Positions 19,871 through 29,229 are shown, counted from the stretch's first letter. The stretch is DNA of 64,000 bases from UBA10646 sp003456175 (GCA_031976225.1 DALYLQ010000002.1:62001-126000); one strand, 5' to 3'. Numbers and translations: made by a program. Notes: a model not told the origin generated them from the sequence alone.

Positions 19871-20068
19871 ATGCAAGCGTACAAACAATTTAGCTGGTTA
19901 TTATTGGGGGTATTGTTATCGTTTGTAGTGGTGGCTGCACTTAGCTACCGCAGGTTGGGTTACACGCCCGAATTCACAGCACAAATAACGTATTTAGCAA
20001 CTTTACACTTGATTGTGTTTATGTTGTTAGTGTTGGTAATTCCTATACTCAATAAAATGAAAAAATAA
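19871..20068 (+). CDS. small two-helix membrane protein, unknown
   Basis: 65 residues beginning 2 bases after the carB stop. Two hydrophobic helices (about 9-26 and 42-58) are joined by a short polar loop, with a Lys-rich C-terminus (NKMKK). No family was recognised. The tight spacing suggests it shares the carB transcript. A terminator-like hairpin follows at 20106. Confidence 0.55.
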   Translation: MQAYKQFSWLLLGVLLSFVVVAALSYRRLGYTPEFTAQITYLATLHLIVFMLLVLVIPILNKMKK

Positions 20069-20105
20069 AGTTTACAGTACACCTTACGGTAAATAAAACA
20101 TTGCG

Positions 20106-20133
20106 AAGCCATTTACGTAAGTAGATGGCTTTT
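20106..20133 (+). terminator. hairpin with an iterated motif in its loop
   Basis: The stem AAGCCAT / ATGGCTT is followed by TTTT. The 12-base loop is most of a short-form iterated motif (20110-20122). It fits as the terminator of the carB unit. Confidence 0.5.
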
Positions 20134-20175
20134 GCATATTGAATGCAGTATATTACTGCTTCAAAACTCATATTC

Positions 20176-21633
20176 ATGCCGCTGATACAACGAAATGTAC
20201 TGCTTATTTTAGTAGGTGTATTGATAGCTATTAGCTTGTATGCAGCCAATATTTTTCATTTACCGCAAGGTGCTAACAAGGTGGCAGCAGTAGCTGTGCT
20301 GATGATTTTTTTATGGATTTCTGAAGCCTTGCCATTACCCGCAGTGGCATTGTTTCCACTAGTGTTATTCCCGCTGTTAGGCATAGCCAAACTAGATGTT
20401 ACGGCAGCACCTTATGCTAATAGCATTATTTTCTTATTCATGGGTGGCTTTATGATTGGCTTGGCGATAGAAAAGTGGCAGTTACACCGGCGTATTGCAT
20501 TGCGTATTGTAAAGATTACTGGCACATCGGGTAATAAAATTGTGCTAGGGTTTATTCTGGCAACAGGATTGCTCAGTATGTGGCTGAGTAATACGGCCAC
20601 TACCATGATGATGTACCCGATTGCCATGAGTGTGGTGCATGTATTAGAGCAAACGCATGGTGCCAATAAGTCTGTTAAGCATATTGGTATTTGCCTGTTG
20701 CTAAGTATTGCTTATGCGAGTAATTATGGCGGTATTGCAACGTTAATTGGCACGCCTCCGAACGTAGCCTATGCCGCATTTGTTGAAAAGCATTACGCAG
20801 GTTATGCCATGAGTTTTTTTGAATGGATGGCTATTTGTACACCACTTGCATTGTTATTATTATTGGCATTGTATTGGGTGCTTACACGATGGTTGTATAA
20901 AAATGATATTCAACAAAGTGCCGATACAGCGGCCATCATCAATAACGAGTTAAAGGCACTAGGGCCAGTAACTATACCAGAAAAAAGAGTGCTCATTATT
21001 TTTATTACTACTGCATTGTTATGGGTATTTAAAGACGTAATAAATACTTACCAAACACAACTAAAGTTCGATGATACTATTATTGCCATGATGGGTGCTT
21101 TAACCTTATTTATGGTGCCCAGCGGTAGTTATAATGGTAGTAAAATGTTGATGGAGTGGAGCGATACCTCTAAAATGGCTTGGGGCATTTTGTTGTTGTT
21201 TGGTGGCGGTTTAACGCTAGCTACCCAACTCGAAGCAACGGGCATTGTTGGGGCGGTAGGCAAGTGGTTAGCATCGCTTTCCGGAACAGGAGGTTTGGGA
21301 TTAGTATTAGCAGTAACGGTACTCAGTATTTTAATTAGTGAGGTAACCAGCAATATTGCTCAAGTTATTGTTTTCGCACCTGTAATGAGTAGTATTGCCG
21401 ATAATTTACATATCAATCCGTTGTTGTTAGGTATTCCTATGACTTTAGCGGCAAGCTGTGCGGCCATGTTACCTATGGGTACGCCACCGAACGCAATTGT
21501 ATTCGCAAGTGGTCGCCTACAACTAAAAGATATGTTACTTACCGGCTTTATTATGAACGTAGTATCAATAATGCTAATCACTTTATTTAGTTGGTACCTG
21601 ATACCACTTATCATGCATGCAATTGGTACTTAA
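20176..21633 (+). CDS. SLC13/DASS-family anion:Na+ symporter
   Basis: 485 residues from ATG 20176. An upstream in-frame ATG at 20143 is possible, but the sequence between them is a small palindrome (GCAGTA/TACTGC). There are about 11-12 membrane helices. Family features include LWISEALPLPAVALFPLVLFPLLG, SIIFLFMGGFMIGLAIEKW, the helix-hairpin SNTATTMMMYPIAMSV, and the second repeat's LISEVTSNIAQVIVFAPVM and LPMGTPPNAIVF. The duplicated SNT / TSN-type sites bind Na+ and carboxylate or sulfate. The exact substrate (dicarboxylate, sulfate) cannot be read. A motif variant near the start encodes HLPQG. Confidence 0.85.
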   Translation: MPLIQRNVLLILVGVLIAISLYAANIFHLPQGANKVAAVAVLMIFLWISEALPLPAVALFPLVLFPLLGIAKLDVTAAPYANSIIFLFMGGFMIGLAIEKWQLHRRIALRIVKITGTSGNKIVLGFILATGLLSMWLSNTATTMMMYPIAMSVVHVLEQTHGANKSVKHIGICLLLSIAYASNYGGIATLIGTPPNVAYAAFVEKHYAGYAMSFFEWMAICTPLALLLLLALYWVLTRWLYKNDIQQSADTAAIINNELKALGPVTIPEKRVLIIFITTALLWVFKDVINTYQTQLKFDDTIIAMMGALTLFMVPSGSYNGSKMLMEWSDTSKMAWGILLLFGGGLTLATQLEATGIVGAVGKWLASLSGTGGLGLVLAVTVLSILISEVTSNIAQVIVFAPVMSSIADNLHINPLLLGIPMTLAASCAAMLPMGTPPNAIVFASGRLQLKDMLLTGFIMNVVSIMLITLFSWYLIPLIMHAIGT

Positions 21634-21635
21634 CC

Positions 21636-22193
21636 TTACGGTAAATGACTGAAGCGTTTGTATTTCACGTAGTTACCTACCCATAAGGTGCTGCTTGTAA
21701 TAGCGGCTATCAAAGCAATGAACCACTTCAAACGAACCAACCAATAATAAGCCGCGAAAGGGCCTTTCCATTCACTATCGAGTAACCAATTGATTAAGCA
21801 ATAGTTTTCAAAAGCATCGCACAGCATCGCAATAATGGCAGCAATTGCCATGGTTGTGCCTAAGTATTGTATCCACCGTTGAGGGTGCTGTTGCGTTGTG
21901 TATATATGAATAAGTGCTAAATAGCCAAAAATAGTAACCATGAACAAGTAATCTAAACCAGTATGAAAGCCCATAGCTCGCTTGCCCTCACAACTTACTG
22001 TTCTAAACATATCTACCACAATAGCTTCTGTTTCTGCAAATTCTACTTTTAAAATAAATGCTTTTTGATATGGCTCGTGGTGTATGTCGAAGCTGGGTTC
22101 AATGAGTCGCATTCCTATGAATGCAACAATTGCTACCACTAATGCAATAGCAGTAATGTTACGAAGTAGTAAGCGGTATGTCATAAAGTACAA
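21636..22193 (-). CDS. four-helix membrane protein, unknown
   Basis: 185 residues with four hydrophobic helices, at about 10-28, 82-98, 110-128 and 150-172. No family was recognised. The stop codon lies inside an iterated-motif copy (21634-21647), which encodes the last residues HLP-stop. The start abuts the stop of the sensor kinase gene, suggesting a shared transcript and possibly a shared signalling role. Confidence 0.6.
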   Translation of the reverse strand: MYFMTYRLLLRNITAIALVVAIVAFIGMRLIEPSFDIHHEPYQKAFILKVEFAETEAIVVDMFRTVSCEGKRAMGFHTGLDYLFMVTIFGYLALIHIYTTQQHPQRWIQYLGTTMAIAAIIAMLCDAFENYCLINWLLDSEWKGPFAAYYWLVRLKWFIALIAAITSSTLWVGNYVKYKRFSHLP

Positions 22194-24014
22194 TTATGCT
22201 TGAGGTGCAAGCCACTGTCTAATAATGTTTTCAATATCTGCAGGCTTATAAGGTTTTATCAAAACATCGTTAAGTTGTTTTTTTTGTGCGTAAGCTTTAT
22301 TCTCCATAACAGCATTTGCCGTAAGGGCAATAATAATAGGCTGCTCATTTGGTAAATAGTGCTTTCTAATACGTTGGGTAGCTTCAACACCATCCATTAC
22401 TGGCATGTATATATCCATGAAAATGAGTTGGTATTTGTTTTGTGTTGCCATTTGTACAGCTTCGGCGCCATTGTGGGCAGTTGCAAATACATACCCCATT
22501 TTTACCAGAATACTAGATAGTAAAACAAGATTCATTTCTTGATCGTCTACAATGAGAATACTTAACGGAATTTCATCGGCAAGTTTTGGGTTAATATCTT
22601 CAAACTGACTATCGTGTTTGTTAAGTTGTGCAATTTCTTCAGGTGTTAAACTGTGAGGCTCTGGTAGCGATAGTGTAAAGGTGTAATTGGTATGATTGTT
22701 ATTGGTTTCTAACTTCACCTTACCACCTAAAAGCGTAGCTAAACGCGTTGCAATAGAAAGGCCAAAGCCACTTACTGTAAGCTTGCTGCCAAAGTCGGCT
22801 GCATCACTAATATCTAGTGGCATTTCATCTAACAGCACATTCGTATCGTTATTTTCTGCAAGTACTGTGAAATTGAGTTGCCACTGCTTATTGCTTTGCT
22901 GTTGTGCTGTTATGGTAAGTTCTACATAGCCTTTTTGAATATGTTGCAAGCTCTGATAAAGCAGGTTAATTAACAACTGCCTTAGTCTATTAGCATCGCC
23001 TACTAATACACGGGGTACATCTCTTGCAATTTGGTAATCAACAATAACATTGGCATTGGTTGATTTTACAATAGAAAAAACCTCATCAATTACATGATGT
23101 ACCACAAAGGGTCGATGCTCGATTTTTAATTTGCCAGCTTCCATTTTAGAGAAGTCAACAATATCATTCACCAATACCAATAAGGCTACGCCGCTGCGTT
23201 GAATATTAATCAAATAACGGCGTTGTTCATCGTTCAAAGGCCTTTGTTTCAGCAATGTTGCCATGCCAAGCATAGCATTCATTGGTGTACGTATTTCATG
23301 GCTTACTGTGCTTAGAAACCTTGCTTTCGATTCATTTGCTTCTTCTGCCTGATTTTTAGCTTTAATAAGTGCGTTTTCAATTTGTTGGTGTTCAACAATA
23401 TTGTGTTGCACCATTTTATAGTACTGATAGAGTAGCAATACATTCACTACAATACATACAATAATCAACCAAAAACTAATGGTGGTATTGCGTTGCTGTG
23501 CATCTTTTGCAGCTTGAATATTACTATGTTCTTGTTGCGATATGTATTTGATGATGCTTCTAATATTATCAATAGCATCGTTCTTATGTAGTATGGTTGC
23601 TGTATCTAGATGTTGATGCTTATCGATAGCCATGTTCATGTGTAACTCTTGTTGGCGTATCTGCTGTAATAAAGTAGTAGCCTGTTGCGGATATGCTTGT
23701 AAGTAGGCGGTAAGTAGCGCAGAGTCGCTAAGCGTAATTAATGTTTGATGTGCTTCTTTAAAAGTTTGCAAGAAGTTAGTATCGTTCAATAAGCAATACG
23801 TACGTTCACTAGCTTCTGCTTTAATAGCAGCCGTTTCTAATGCAGCCAGTTGTTGAATATTGTTGGCAGCAGTATCAATTTTAACTGTAGTACGTTTATT
23901 GGCGTATACTACTACAAGCGTACTTACAACAATTACAATAGTACTTATGGCAATAGCTAGTAATAATTGCCAACTTCGTTGTTGAAAAGATGTTGCGGGG
24001 CTAAATCGGAACAT
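22194..24014 (-). CDS. hybrid sensor histidine kinase with degenerate ATPase domain
   Basis: 606 residues. Order of parts: TM1 (about 17-37), CHASE3-like periplasmic domain (about 40-178, RTYCLLND), TM2 (about 179-197), coiled segment, HisKA with His239 (STVSHEIRTPMNAMLG), HATPase-like domain (about 335-470) and REC domain (about 485-600). The REC domain is intact, with the acidic pair VDD, phospho-acceptor in FMDIYMPVMDG, and later Thr/Lys (ALTAN, LIKPY). The ATPase domain is not. The N-box Asn reads LINLLYQSLQH, and no D-x-G-x-G box is present in LAENNDTNVLLDE. It may be unable to bind ATP normally. It is one unit with its downstream membrane protein. Confidence 0.85.
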   Translation of the reverse strand: MFRFSPATSFQQRSWQLLLAIAISTIVIVVSTLVVVYANKRTTVKIDTAANNIQQLAALETAAIKAEASERTYCLLNDTNFLQTFKEAHQTLITLSDSALLTAYLQAYPQQATTLLQQIRQQELHMNMAIDKHQHLDTATILHKNDAIDNIRSIIKYISQQEHSNIQAAKDAQQRNTTISFWLIIVCIVVNVLLLYQYYKMVQHNIVEHQQIENALIKAKNQAEEANESKARFLSTVSHEIRTPMNAMLGMATLLKQRPLNDEQRRYLINIQRSGVALLVLVNDIVDFSKMEAGKLKIEHRPFVVHHVIDEVFSIVKSTNANVIVDYQIARDVPRVLVGDANRLRQLLINLLYQSLQHIQKGYVELTITAQQQSNKQWQLNFTVLAENNDTNVLLDEMPLDISDAADFGSKLTVSGFGLSIATRLATLLGGKVKLETNNNHTNYTFTLSLPEPHSLTPEEIAQLNKHDSQFEDINPKLADEIPLSILIVDDQEMNLVLLSSILVKMGYVFATAHNGAEAVQMATQNKYQLIFMDIYMPVMDGVEATQRIRKHYLPNEQPIIIALTANAVMENKAYAQKKQLNDVLIKPYKPADIENIIRQWLAPQA

Positions 24015-24025
24015 GATGGCAGCGG

Positions 24026-24349
24026 TTATGGCTTAGGCAGAAACGGTGTTTTGCCCTCAAGATAATTGCATTGTTCTACACTTCCCATTCTTAGCTTGAG
24101 ATTGATGTTGGTTTTCTTTTCAAGTAACCACTCTTGCTTGCAAAAAAAGGGTTGTTGTTGTGGTTGAAAATAAACGCTTGCTACTTGTTTGAAATTATTT
24201 GTTGCCACTTTGTACAAAGTGCTATCATTTGCCCGTAAGGGCGTTATTGGATATAACCTTACGGTAAATGGGGGAGCTGGAGCGGTAGATTGGGCCGTGC
24301 TCCTCAAAAATCCTGCCAAAATGCTAAAAATGATAAGTGTTTGATACAT
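24026..24349 (-). CDS. small secreted protein, unknown
   Basis: 107 residues with a signal peptide ending RSTA|Q. The mature region has two Cys (about 82 and 92) and no recognised domain. It lies 11 bases upstream of the hybrid kinase gene on the same strand. Two iterated-motif copies, in inverted orientation (24226-24240 and 24257-24270), supply PLRANDS and PFTVRLYP, so a quarter of the mature protein is motif-derived. Confidence 0.6.
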   Translation of the reverse strand: MYQTLIIFSILAGFLRSTAQSTAPAPPFTVRLYPITPLRANDSTLYKVATNNFKQVASVYFQPQQQPFFCKQEWLLEKKTNINLKLRMGSVEQCNYLEGKTPFLPKP

Positions 24350-24428
24350 TCCACAAGTTTAGGCTATAAATTTACCAATATTAATACCACGAAACACCAT
24401 TTGAAGATCAGACTAAGCGAAGAGATAT

Positions 24429-25943
24429 ATGTCGTTAAGCCAATCATTACAACAAAAGCTATTACAAAAATTATCGCCGCAACAAATTCAGTTGATGAAG
24501 TTGCTGCAAATACCTACGGCTAACCTTGAAGAACGCATAAAAGATGAATTAGAAGAAAATCCGGCACTCGAAATGGCTAATGAAGAGCACGATGCAGATG
24601 GTGATATGAACGATGAATTCAGTAGTGCAGATGATATGAGTAACGATGAATCTTCTTATGATGATGAAGATGGTAACGACGATATCTCCAACGATATAGA
24701 AACTGTTGACTTTAGCGACTACATTGGCGATGACGACGACGATATTGCTGCATACAAAACCCGCGATGATAACTACCCCGAACTTGAAGATAAAGAAGTA
24801 ATACCTGTTCGTGCCGAACAAAGCTTTCACGAATTACTACAGAACCAGTTGGGTATGCTCGATTTAGATGAGCGTATGTATAAAATAGCAGAACAAATTG
24901 TAGGCAGTATTGATGATGATGGTTACCTGCGTAGAGAAACAGAAAGTATTGTAGACGATTTGGCCTTTCGGCAAAATATTGAAACAACTGTAGACGAAGT
25001 AGAAACACTCATTGCCAGCATACAAAAATTTGACCCGCCAGGCATTTGTGCCCGCGACTTGCAAGAATGCCTACTCATACAATTACGTCGTATAATGAAT
25101 GCTGGTAAGAATGTATCGAAGGCTATTGTTGTTTTAGATAAATATTTCGATGAGTTTACTAAAAAGCATTACGAAAAAATTCAGCGTTCTGTAGGCTTAA
25201 CCGATGAGCAATTAAAAGATGTTATTCATACCATTATAAAGCTTAACCCTAAGCCAGGCGGTAATATTGGTGAACTCAATAAGGCCGAGTCGTATGTGGT
25301 GCCCGACTTTTTCATATACAATAATGGTGGTAAGCTAGAACTTACGTTGAATACACGCAACGCACCTGATTTACGCGTAAGCGAAGGCTACAAAGAAATG
25401 CTACGTGATTATGAAAAGGGTAGTAAGAAAGATAAACGCCAAAAAGAAGCGGTACTATTTATCAAACAAAAAATAGACAGTGCCAAGTGGTTTATAGATA
25501 TGATTAAGCAAAGGCAGCAAACCTTGTTTAGCACTATGTACACTATTATGCAATATCAAGAGGCTTTCTTTTTAACTGGCGATGAAACCACACTACGGCC
25601 TATGATTCTCAAGAATATTGCAGAACGAACCGGCTTAGATATTAGTACTGTGAGTAGGGTGGCTAATAGCAAATTTGTACAAACAGAGTTCGGAACTTAT
25701 CGATTAAAGTTTTTCTTTAGCGAAAGCTTATCTACCGAAAATGGTGAAGATGTAAGCACTCGAGAAGTAAAGAAAATTTTGAGTGATGTTATTGAACAAG
25801 AATCTAAAAAAAGTCCGCTAAGCGATGAACGCCTTACCGAAATATTGCAAGAAAAAGGTTACAATATTGCTCGCAGAACAGTAGCTAAGTACAGAGAACA
25901 GTTGAATATTCCTGTGGCAAGATTACGTAAAGAATTACAGTAA
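24429..25943 (+). CDS. rpoN: RNA polymerase sigma-54 factor
   Basis: 504 residues. Region I at the N-terminus is Gln/Leu-rich (MSLSQSLQQKLLQKLSPQQIQLMKLLQ, interacting with activators). Region II is extremely acidic (about 50-115). The core-binding domain follows (PPGICARDLQECLLIQL, LNPKPGG), then a helix-turn-helix. The RpoN box ARRTVAKYRE starts at about 481 and recognises the -24 element. No sigma-54 activator gene is in the window. Confidence 0.97.
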   Translation: MSLSQSLQQKLLQKLSPQQIQLMKLLQIPTANLEERIKDELEENPALEMANEEHDADGDMNDEFSSADDMSNDESSYDDEDGNDDISNDIETVDFSDYIGDDDDDIAAYKTRDDNYPELEDKEVIPVRAEQSFHELLQNQLGMLDLDERMYKIAEQIVGSIDDDGYLRRETESIVDDLAFRQNIETTVDEVETLIASIQKFDPPGICARDLQECLLIQLRRIMNAGKNVSKAIVVLDKYFDEFTKKHYEKIQRSVGLTDEQLKDVIHTIIKLNPKPGGNIGELNKAESYVVPDFFIYNNGGKLELTLNTRNAPDLRVSEGYKEMLRDYEKGSKKDKRQKEAVLFIKQKIDSAKWFIDMIKQRQQTLFSTMYTIMQYQEAFFLTGDETTLRPMILKNIAERTGLDISTVSRVANSKFVQTEFGTYRLKFFFSESLSTENGEDVSTREVKKILSDVIEQESKKSPLSDERLTEILQEKGYNIARRTVAKYREQLNIPVARLRKELQ

Positions 25944-25954
25944 TAATAGCATTA

Positions 25955-25990
25955 AAATGGGGATGCAGTATACTTACTACATCCCCATTT
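25955..25990. terminator. bidirectional terminator between rpoN and galE
   Basis: The stem AAATGGGGATG / CATCCCCATTT has a 14-base loop. It lies between two convergent genes. The right arm overlaps an iterated-motif copy (25986-25999). Confidence 0.75.
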
Positions 25991-26009
25991 ACCGTAAGGT
26001 ATATACTAA

Positions 26010-27068
26010 TTAGTTGAGACTTGAATTTTGACCTTTCATCAAGGCTTCATCTTGCTGAATTTTTTGCTCCCATGCCCAAGCGGTTCGCATCATATCATGC
26101 AGGTTATACTTAATTTCCCATTTCAATACTTGCACACTCCGATTGTTATTGGCATAAATCGCAATAACATCGCCTGGGCGGCGTGGCCCTAGTTGGTAGT
26201 TTAGTTGAACACCACTAACTGTTTCAAAAGCTTCAATAGCTTCTAATACTGTTACACCATTACCTGTGCCAAGATTAAAAATTTCACAACGTTCTTCATT
26301 GCGATTATCTATTAGATATTGCACCGCTTGTGTGTGTGCTGTAGCAATATCGCATACATGAATATAATCTCGAACACAACTACCGTCACGTGTAGGGTAG
26401 TCGTTACCATGTACATACATCATCGGTATTTTTCCGATGGCTGTTTGCGTAATAGCAGGCACTAAATTCTGTGGCTTGCCTAGCGGTAATTCACCAATAT
26501 GATTGCTTGGGTGCGCTCCAACTGGGTTGAAGTAACGTAGCAAAATACATTTAGTGCCGATAGCAGCCGAAAAGTCTTGAATTACACGTTCGCCCATTTG
26601 CTTGGTTGCACCATAAGGGCTTTCTGCCGGCTTGGTTGGGCTTTCTTCCGTTACAGGTATTGCATCGGGGTTGCCATACACCGTACAACTGCTGCTAAAC
26701 ACAAAATTGTTGATGTTGAATTCTTTGATACACTTCAGCAGATTAATAAGGCCAAACATATTATTCTCGTAATACAAAACAGGCTCTGCAACACTTTCGC
26801 CAACTGCCTTATAAGCAGCAAAATGTATTACGCCATCTATATCGGTGTTTTCTTCAAACACAGCACGGGTTTCATCAAAATTTTTTAAATCAACGGTATA
26901 ATTTTTAAGTTTTTTGCCGGTTATTTTTTCTATACCATTAAGTAAGTAAGTAGTGCTACGACTGTTATCATCGATAGAAATTACTTCGAAGCCAGCTTGC
27001 ATTAAATCAACCACGGTATGCGAGCCAATAAAGCCACAGCCGCCGGTTACAAGAATTTTTTTTGCCAT
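26010..27068 (-). CDS. galE: UDP-glucose 4-epimerase
   Basis: 352 residues. It interconverts UDP-glucose and UDP-galactose for envelope polysaccharides and galactose use. The NAD motif is GGCGFIGSHT. The catalytic parts are SSSCTVYG and the Tyr/Lys pair in YGATKQMGE. The substrate region is PTRDGSCVRDYIHV. Length and order are typical of GalE. The upstream region holds three iterated motifs in 90 bases. Confidence 0.94.
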   Translation of the reverse strand: MAKKILVTGGCGFIGSHTVVDLMQAGFEVISIDDNSRSTTYLLNGIEKITGKKLKNYTVDLKNFDETRAVFEENTDIDGVIHFAAYKAVGESVAEPVLYYENNMFGLINLLKCIKEFNINNFVFSSSCTVYGNPDAIPVTEESPTKPAESPYGATKQMGERVIQDFSAAIGTKCILLRYFNPVGAHPSNHIGELPLGKPQNLVPAITQTAIGKIPMMYVHGNDYPTRDGSCVRDYIHVCDIATAHTQAVQYLIDNRNEERCEIFNLGTGNGVTVLEAIEAFETVSGVQLNYQLGPRRPGDVIAIYANNNRSVQVLKWEIKYNLHDMMRTAWAWEQKIQQDEALMKGQNSSLN

Positions 27069-27316
27069 GAGTAGGGTATTTTACTTGCGTAAATGTACTT
27101 GTTTGTACCATAGTATAGTATGAACCTTACGGTAAATATTCGTTCATAGTTGCACACCTTACTGTAAATGTTGATGGGCTGCCCGATGCGTAGGGTTTAG
27201 TGCGAAGCACCGTAGCGTAAGCGAAGCCCGTAGCAGCTGGAACAAATGTTGATACTTATATGGTAGATGAAAGCCCCAAAAACAAAAAAGCCTCTCTTTT
27301 TAGGAGAGGCTTTGCA
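27069..27316. other. intergenic region with a motif cluster and a GC-rich block
   Basis: 248 bases without a gene. Three same-orientation iterated motifs lie at 27083-27095, 27125-27137 and 27157-27170. A GC-rich, self-complementary block lies at about 27177-27240, and the terminator of the phosphate transporter unit is at 27290-27310. No ORF or tRNA was recognised. Confidence 0.6.
27290..27310 (-). terminator. intrinsic terminator of the pit unit
   Basis: The stem GCCTCTC / GAGAGGC is followed on the minus strand by a run of six T. It lies just beyond the stop of the phosphate transporter gene at 27317. Confidence 0.85.
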
Positions 27317-28396
27317 TTATGCAACAAGCTTTACAATATAATATACAATGGCGGCAATAATAGCACTGATGGGTATAGTTAATATCCATGCCCACAGTAA
27401 GCTAACGGTAACTCCCCAACGTACAGCGCTTAAACGTTTGGTAGCACCCACACCAATAATAGAGCCCGTGATAGTATGTGTAGTACTTACAGGAATTTTA
27501 AAATGTTCTGTGAGGAATAGTGTAATAGCACCAGCAGTTTCAGCAGCTACACCTTCGAGCGGTGTAACTTTTGTAATACGTGTGCCCATTGTTTTTACAA
27601 TCTTCCAACCACCGCTTAATGTACCTAAGCCAATAGCTAAAAAGCTAGTAACCGGAACCCACCACCAATGATCTACAAAATACCCAAAACGTACTTTAGG
27701 ATCTAAAGTTGTATAATCTGTGTTGCCAGTATGAATCTCGTAATAAATAACAGCAGCACCAATAATACCCATTACTTTTTGTGCATCGTTACCACCATGG
27801 CCAATACTAAATGCAGCACTAGATACCAACTGCAATCGTTTAAACCAACCATCGGCCTTGTAAGGATTGCTTCGCTTGCACAAATGCACAATAATGATGG
27901 TGATGATAAATGCTATAATCATACCAATGAGTGGTGCAAAAAAGATGAACAGAAAAGTAGGTACTACCTTCGCATAGTTAATAACATCAACACCGCCTTT
28001 TGATAAGCCGCCAGCGTGGGCTAGTGCGGCACCAATAAAGCCACCCATTAATGTGTGCGATGAACTGCTAGGTATACCGAACCACCATGTAATTAGGTTC
28101 CATGTAATAGCTGCAATTAAGCCAGCCATCAGCACATGCAAGTTGATGATTTCGTTTTCAGGCGAGCCGGGGTTAACCCACTTGCTCACCGTTTCGCCAA
28201 TACCAAAATGACCAATGATATACTTAGAAATGAAAAAGGCTAAAAAATTGAAAAATGCAGCCCAAAGTACAGCCTGAAACGGTGTAAGTACTTTAGTACT
28301 TACGATGGTAGCAATAGAATTTGCAGCATCGTGGAAGCCATTGATGTAATCAAAAATCAAGGCTAAAATAATAATAACAACAAGTAGGGTAAACAT
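27317..28396 (-). CDS. pit: inorganic phosphate transporter, PiT family
   Basis: 359 residues with about ten membrane helices. The family signature occurs twice, as expected for the inverted repeat: GFHDAANSIATIVSTKVLTPFQA near residue 20 and the ITGSIIGVGATKR region near 315. GIPSSSSHTLMGGFIGAALA and FSIGHGGNDAQKVMGII are also present. It imports phosphate with cations. It is paired with the DUF47/PhoU-like gene 39 bases upstream, a common PiT partner. Confidence 0.93.
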   Translation of the reverse strand: MFTLLVVIIILALIFDYINGFHDAANSIATIVSTKVLTPFQAVLWAAFFNFLAFFISKYIIGHFGIGETVSKWVNPGSPENEIINLHVLMAGLIAAITWNLITWWFGIPSSSSHTLMGGFIGAALAHAGGLSKGGVDVINYAKVVPTFLFIFFAPLIGMIIAFIITIIIVHLCKRSNPYKADGWFKRLQLVSSAAFSIGHGGNDAQKVMGIIGAAVIYYEIHTGNTDYTTLDPKVRFGYFVDHWWWVPVTSFLAIGLGTLSGGWKIVKTMGTRITKVTPLEGVAAETAGAITLFLTEHFKIPVSTTHTITGSIIGVGATKRLSAVRWGVTVSLLWAWILTIPISAIIAAIVYYIVKLVA

Positions 28397-28435
28397 AAAT
28401 GTGTTTTTGTAACAGAATAATGTTCATCGTATGCA

Positions 28436-29131
28436 CTAAGCATACTTAACAATGATGCTTTCAATTACATTACCTGCATCTTCACATTTATCGGTAGCTG
28501 TTTCTAGTACTTGATAAATTTCACGTTTAATAATGAGCTCTTTCGCAGAATTATCTTCTGCAAATAGGCGTTCAATACTCATATCAAATACATCGTCGGC
28601 TTGGTTCTCAATACTATTTACTTTAACCAGCGCTTCTGTCATTTGGCGGAGGTTCTTCATATCACGAAGGCCATTCACAGCAATCTTAATTTGAACAACA
28701 CTTTGTTCAACTAGATCGGCCATTTTTTGAATACCTAAATCATTAGGGTTAACGCGATAGAAATTAATTTTTTTGGCCGAGGCAAAAATATAATCAGCAA
28801 TATCGTCTAACGCACTGGCAAGGTAGTGAATGTCTTCTCTATCGAAAGGCGTTATAAAGTTGCGACCTAGTTCTGTAAAAATGCGGTGGGTATGGTCGTC
28901 GTTCTTGTGTTCTAAATCTTCTAGTTGTTTCGTAATGCTAGCACGCTTATCGGCATCTGGCTCATGTACTAACTGGCGTAATAGCTTACCCATTTGATCT
29001 ACCGTAGCTGCTACATCTTCAAATAACTCGTAAAAAATTACATTCTTCGGCATAAATAACTTGCCAATTGAGTTCAAACCCATGCGTAAAAATTTGGGCA
29101 AAGTTACCGAAGGGATAGGTTGACTACCCAC
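28436..29131 (-). CDS. DUF47 / PhoU-like protein, PiT partner
   Basis: 231 residues, all-helical, with the three-helix-bundle repeats of the DUF47 (TIGR00153) family: FYELFEDVAATVDQMGKLLRQL, DREDIHYLASALDDIADYIFASAKK and IENQADDVFDMSIERLF. The E/D-x-x-x-D patterns bind metal ions in PhoU-like proteins. It likely regulates or couples to the phosphate transporter downstream. The annotated start is GTG 29131. A later ATG (MGLNSIGKLFMPK, about 29083) fits family N-termini as well. Confidence 0.85.
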   Translation of the reverse strand: MGSQPIPSVTLPKFLRMGLNSIGKLFMPKNVIFYELFEDVAATVDQMGKLLRQLVHEPDADKRASITKQLEDLEHKNDDHTHRIFTELGRNFITPFDREDIHYLASALDDIADYIFASAKKINFYRVNPNDLGIQKMADLVEQSVVQIKIAVNGLRDMKNLRQMTEALVKVNSIENQADDVFDMSIERLFAEDNSAKELIIKREIYQVLETATDKCEDAGNVIESIIVKYA

Positions 29132-29229
29132 CGTAAGCTGAATTAATAATTACTTAACATAGGGTGTGCAGCGGCAGCTTGTTCAATTGTTAACACGCTG
29201 GTAATGTAGCAGTAACATTACCGTAACAT

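Noticed and set aside
27177..27240. Possible tRNA in the GC-rich block near galE
   Set aside because: No T-loop, acceptor stem or anticodon arm can be formed.
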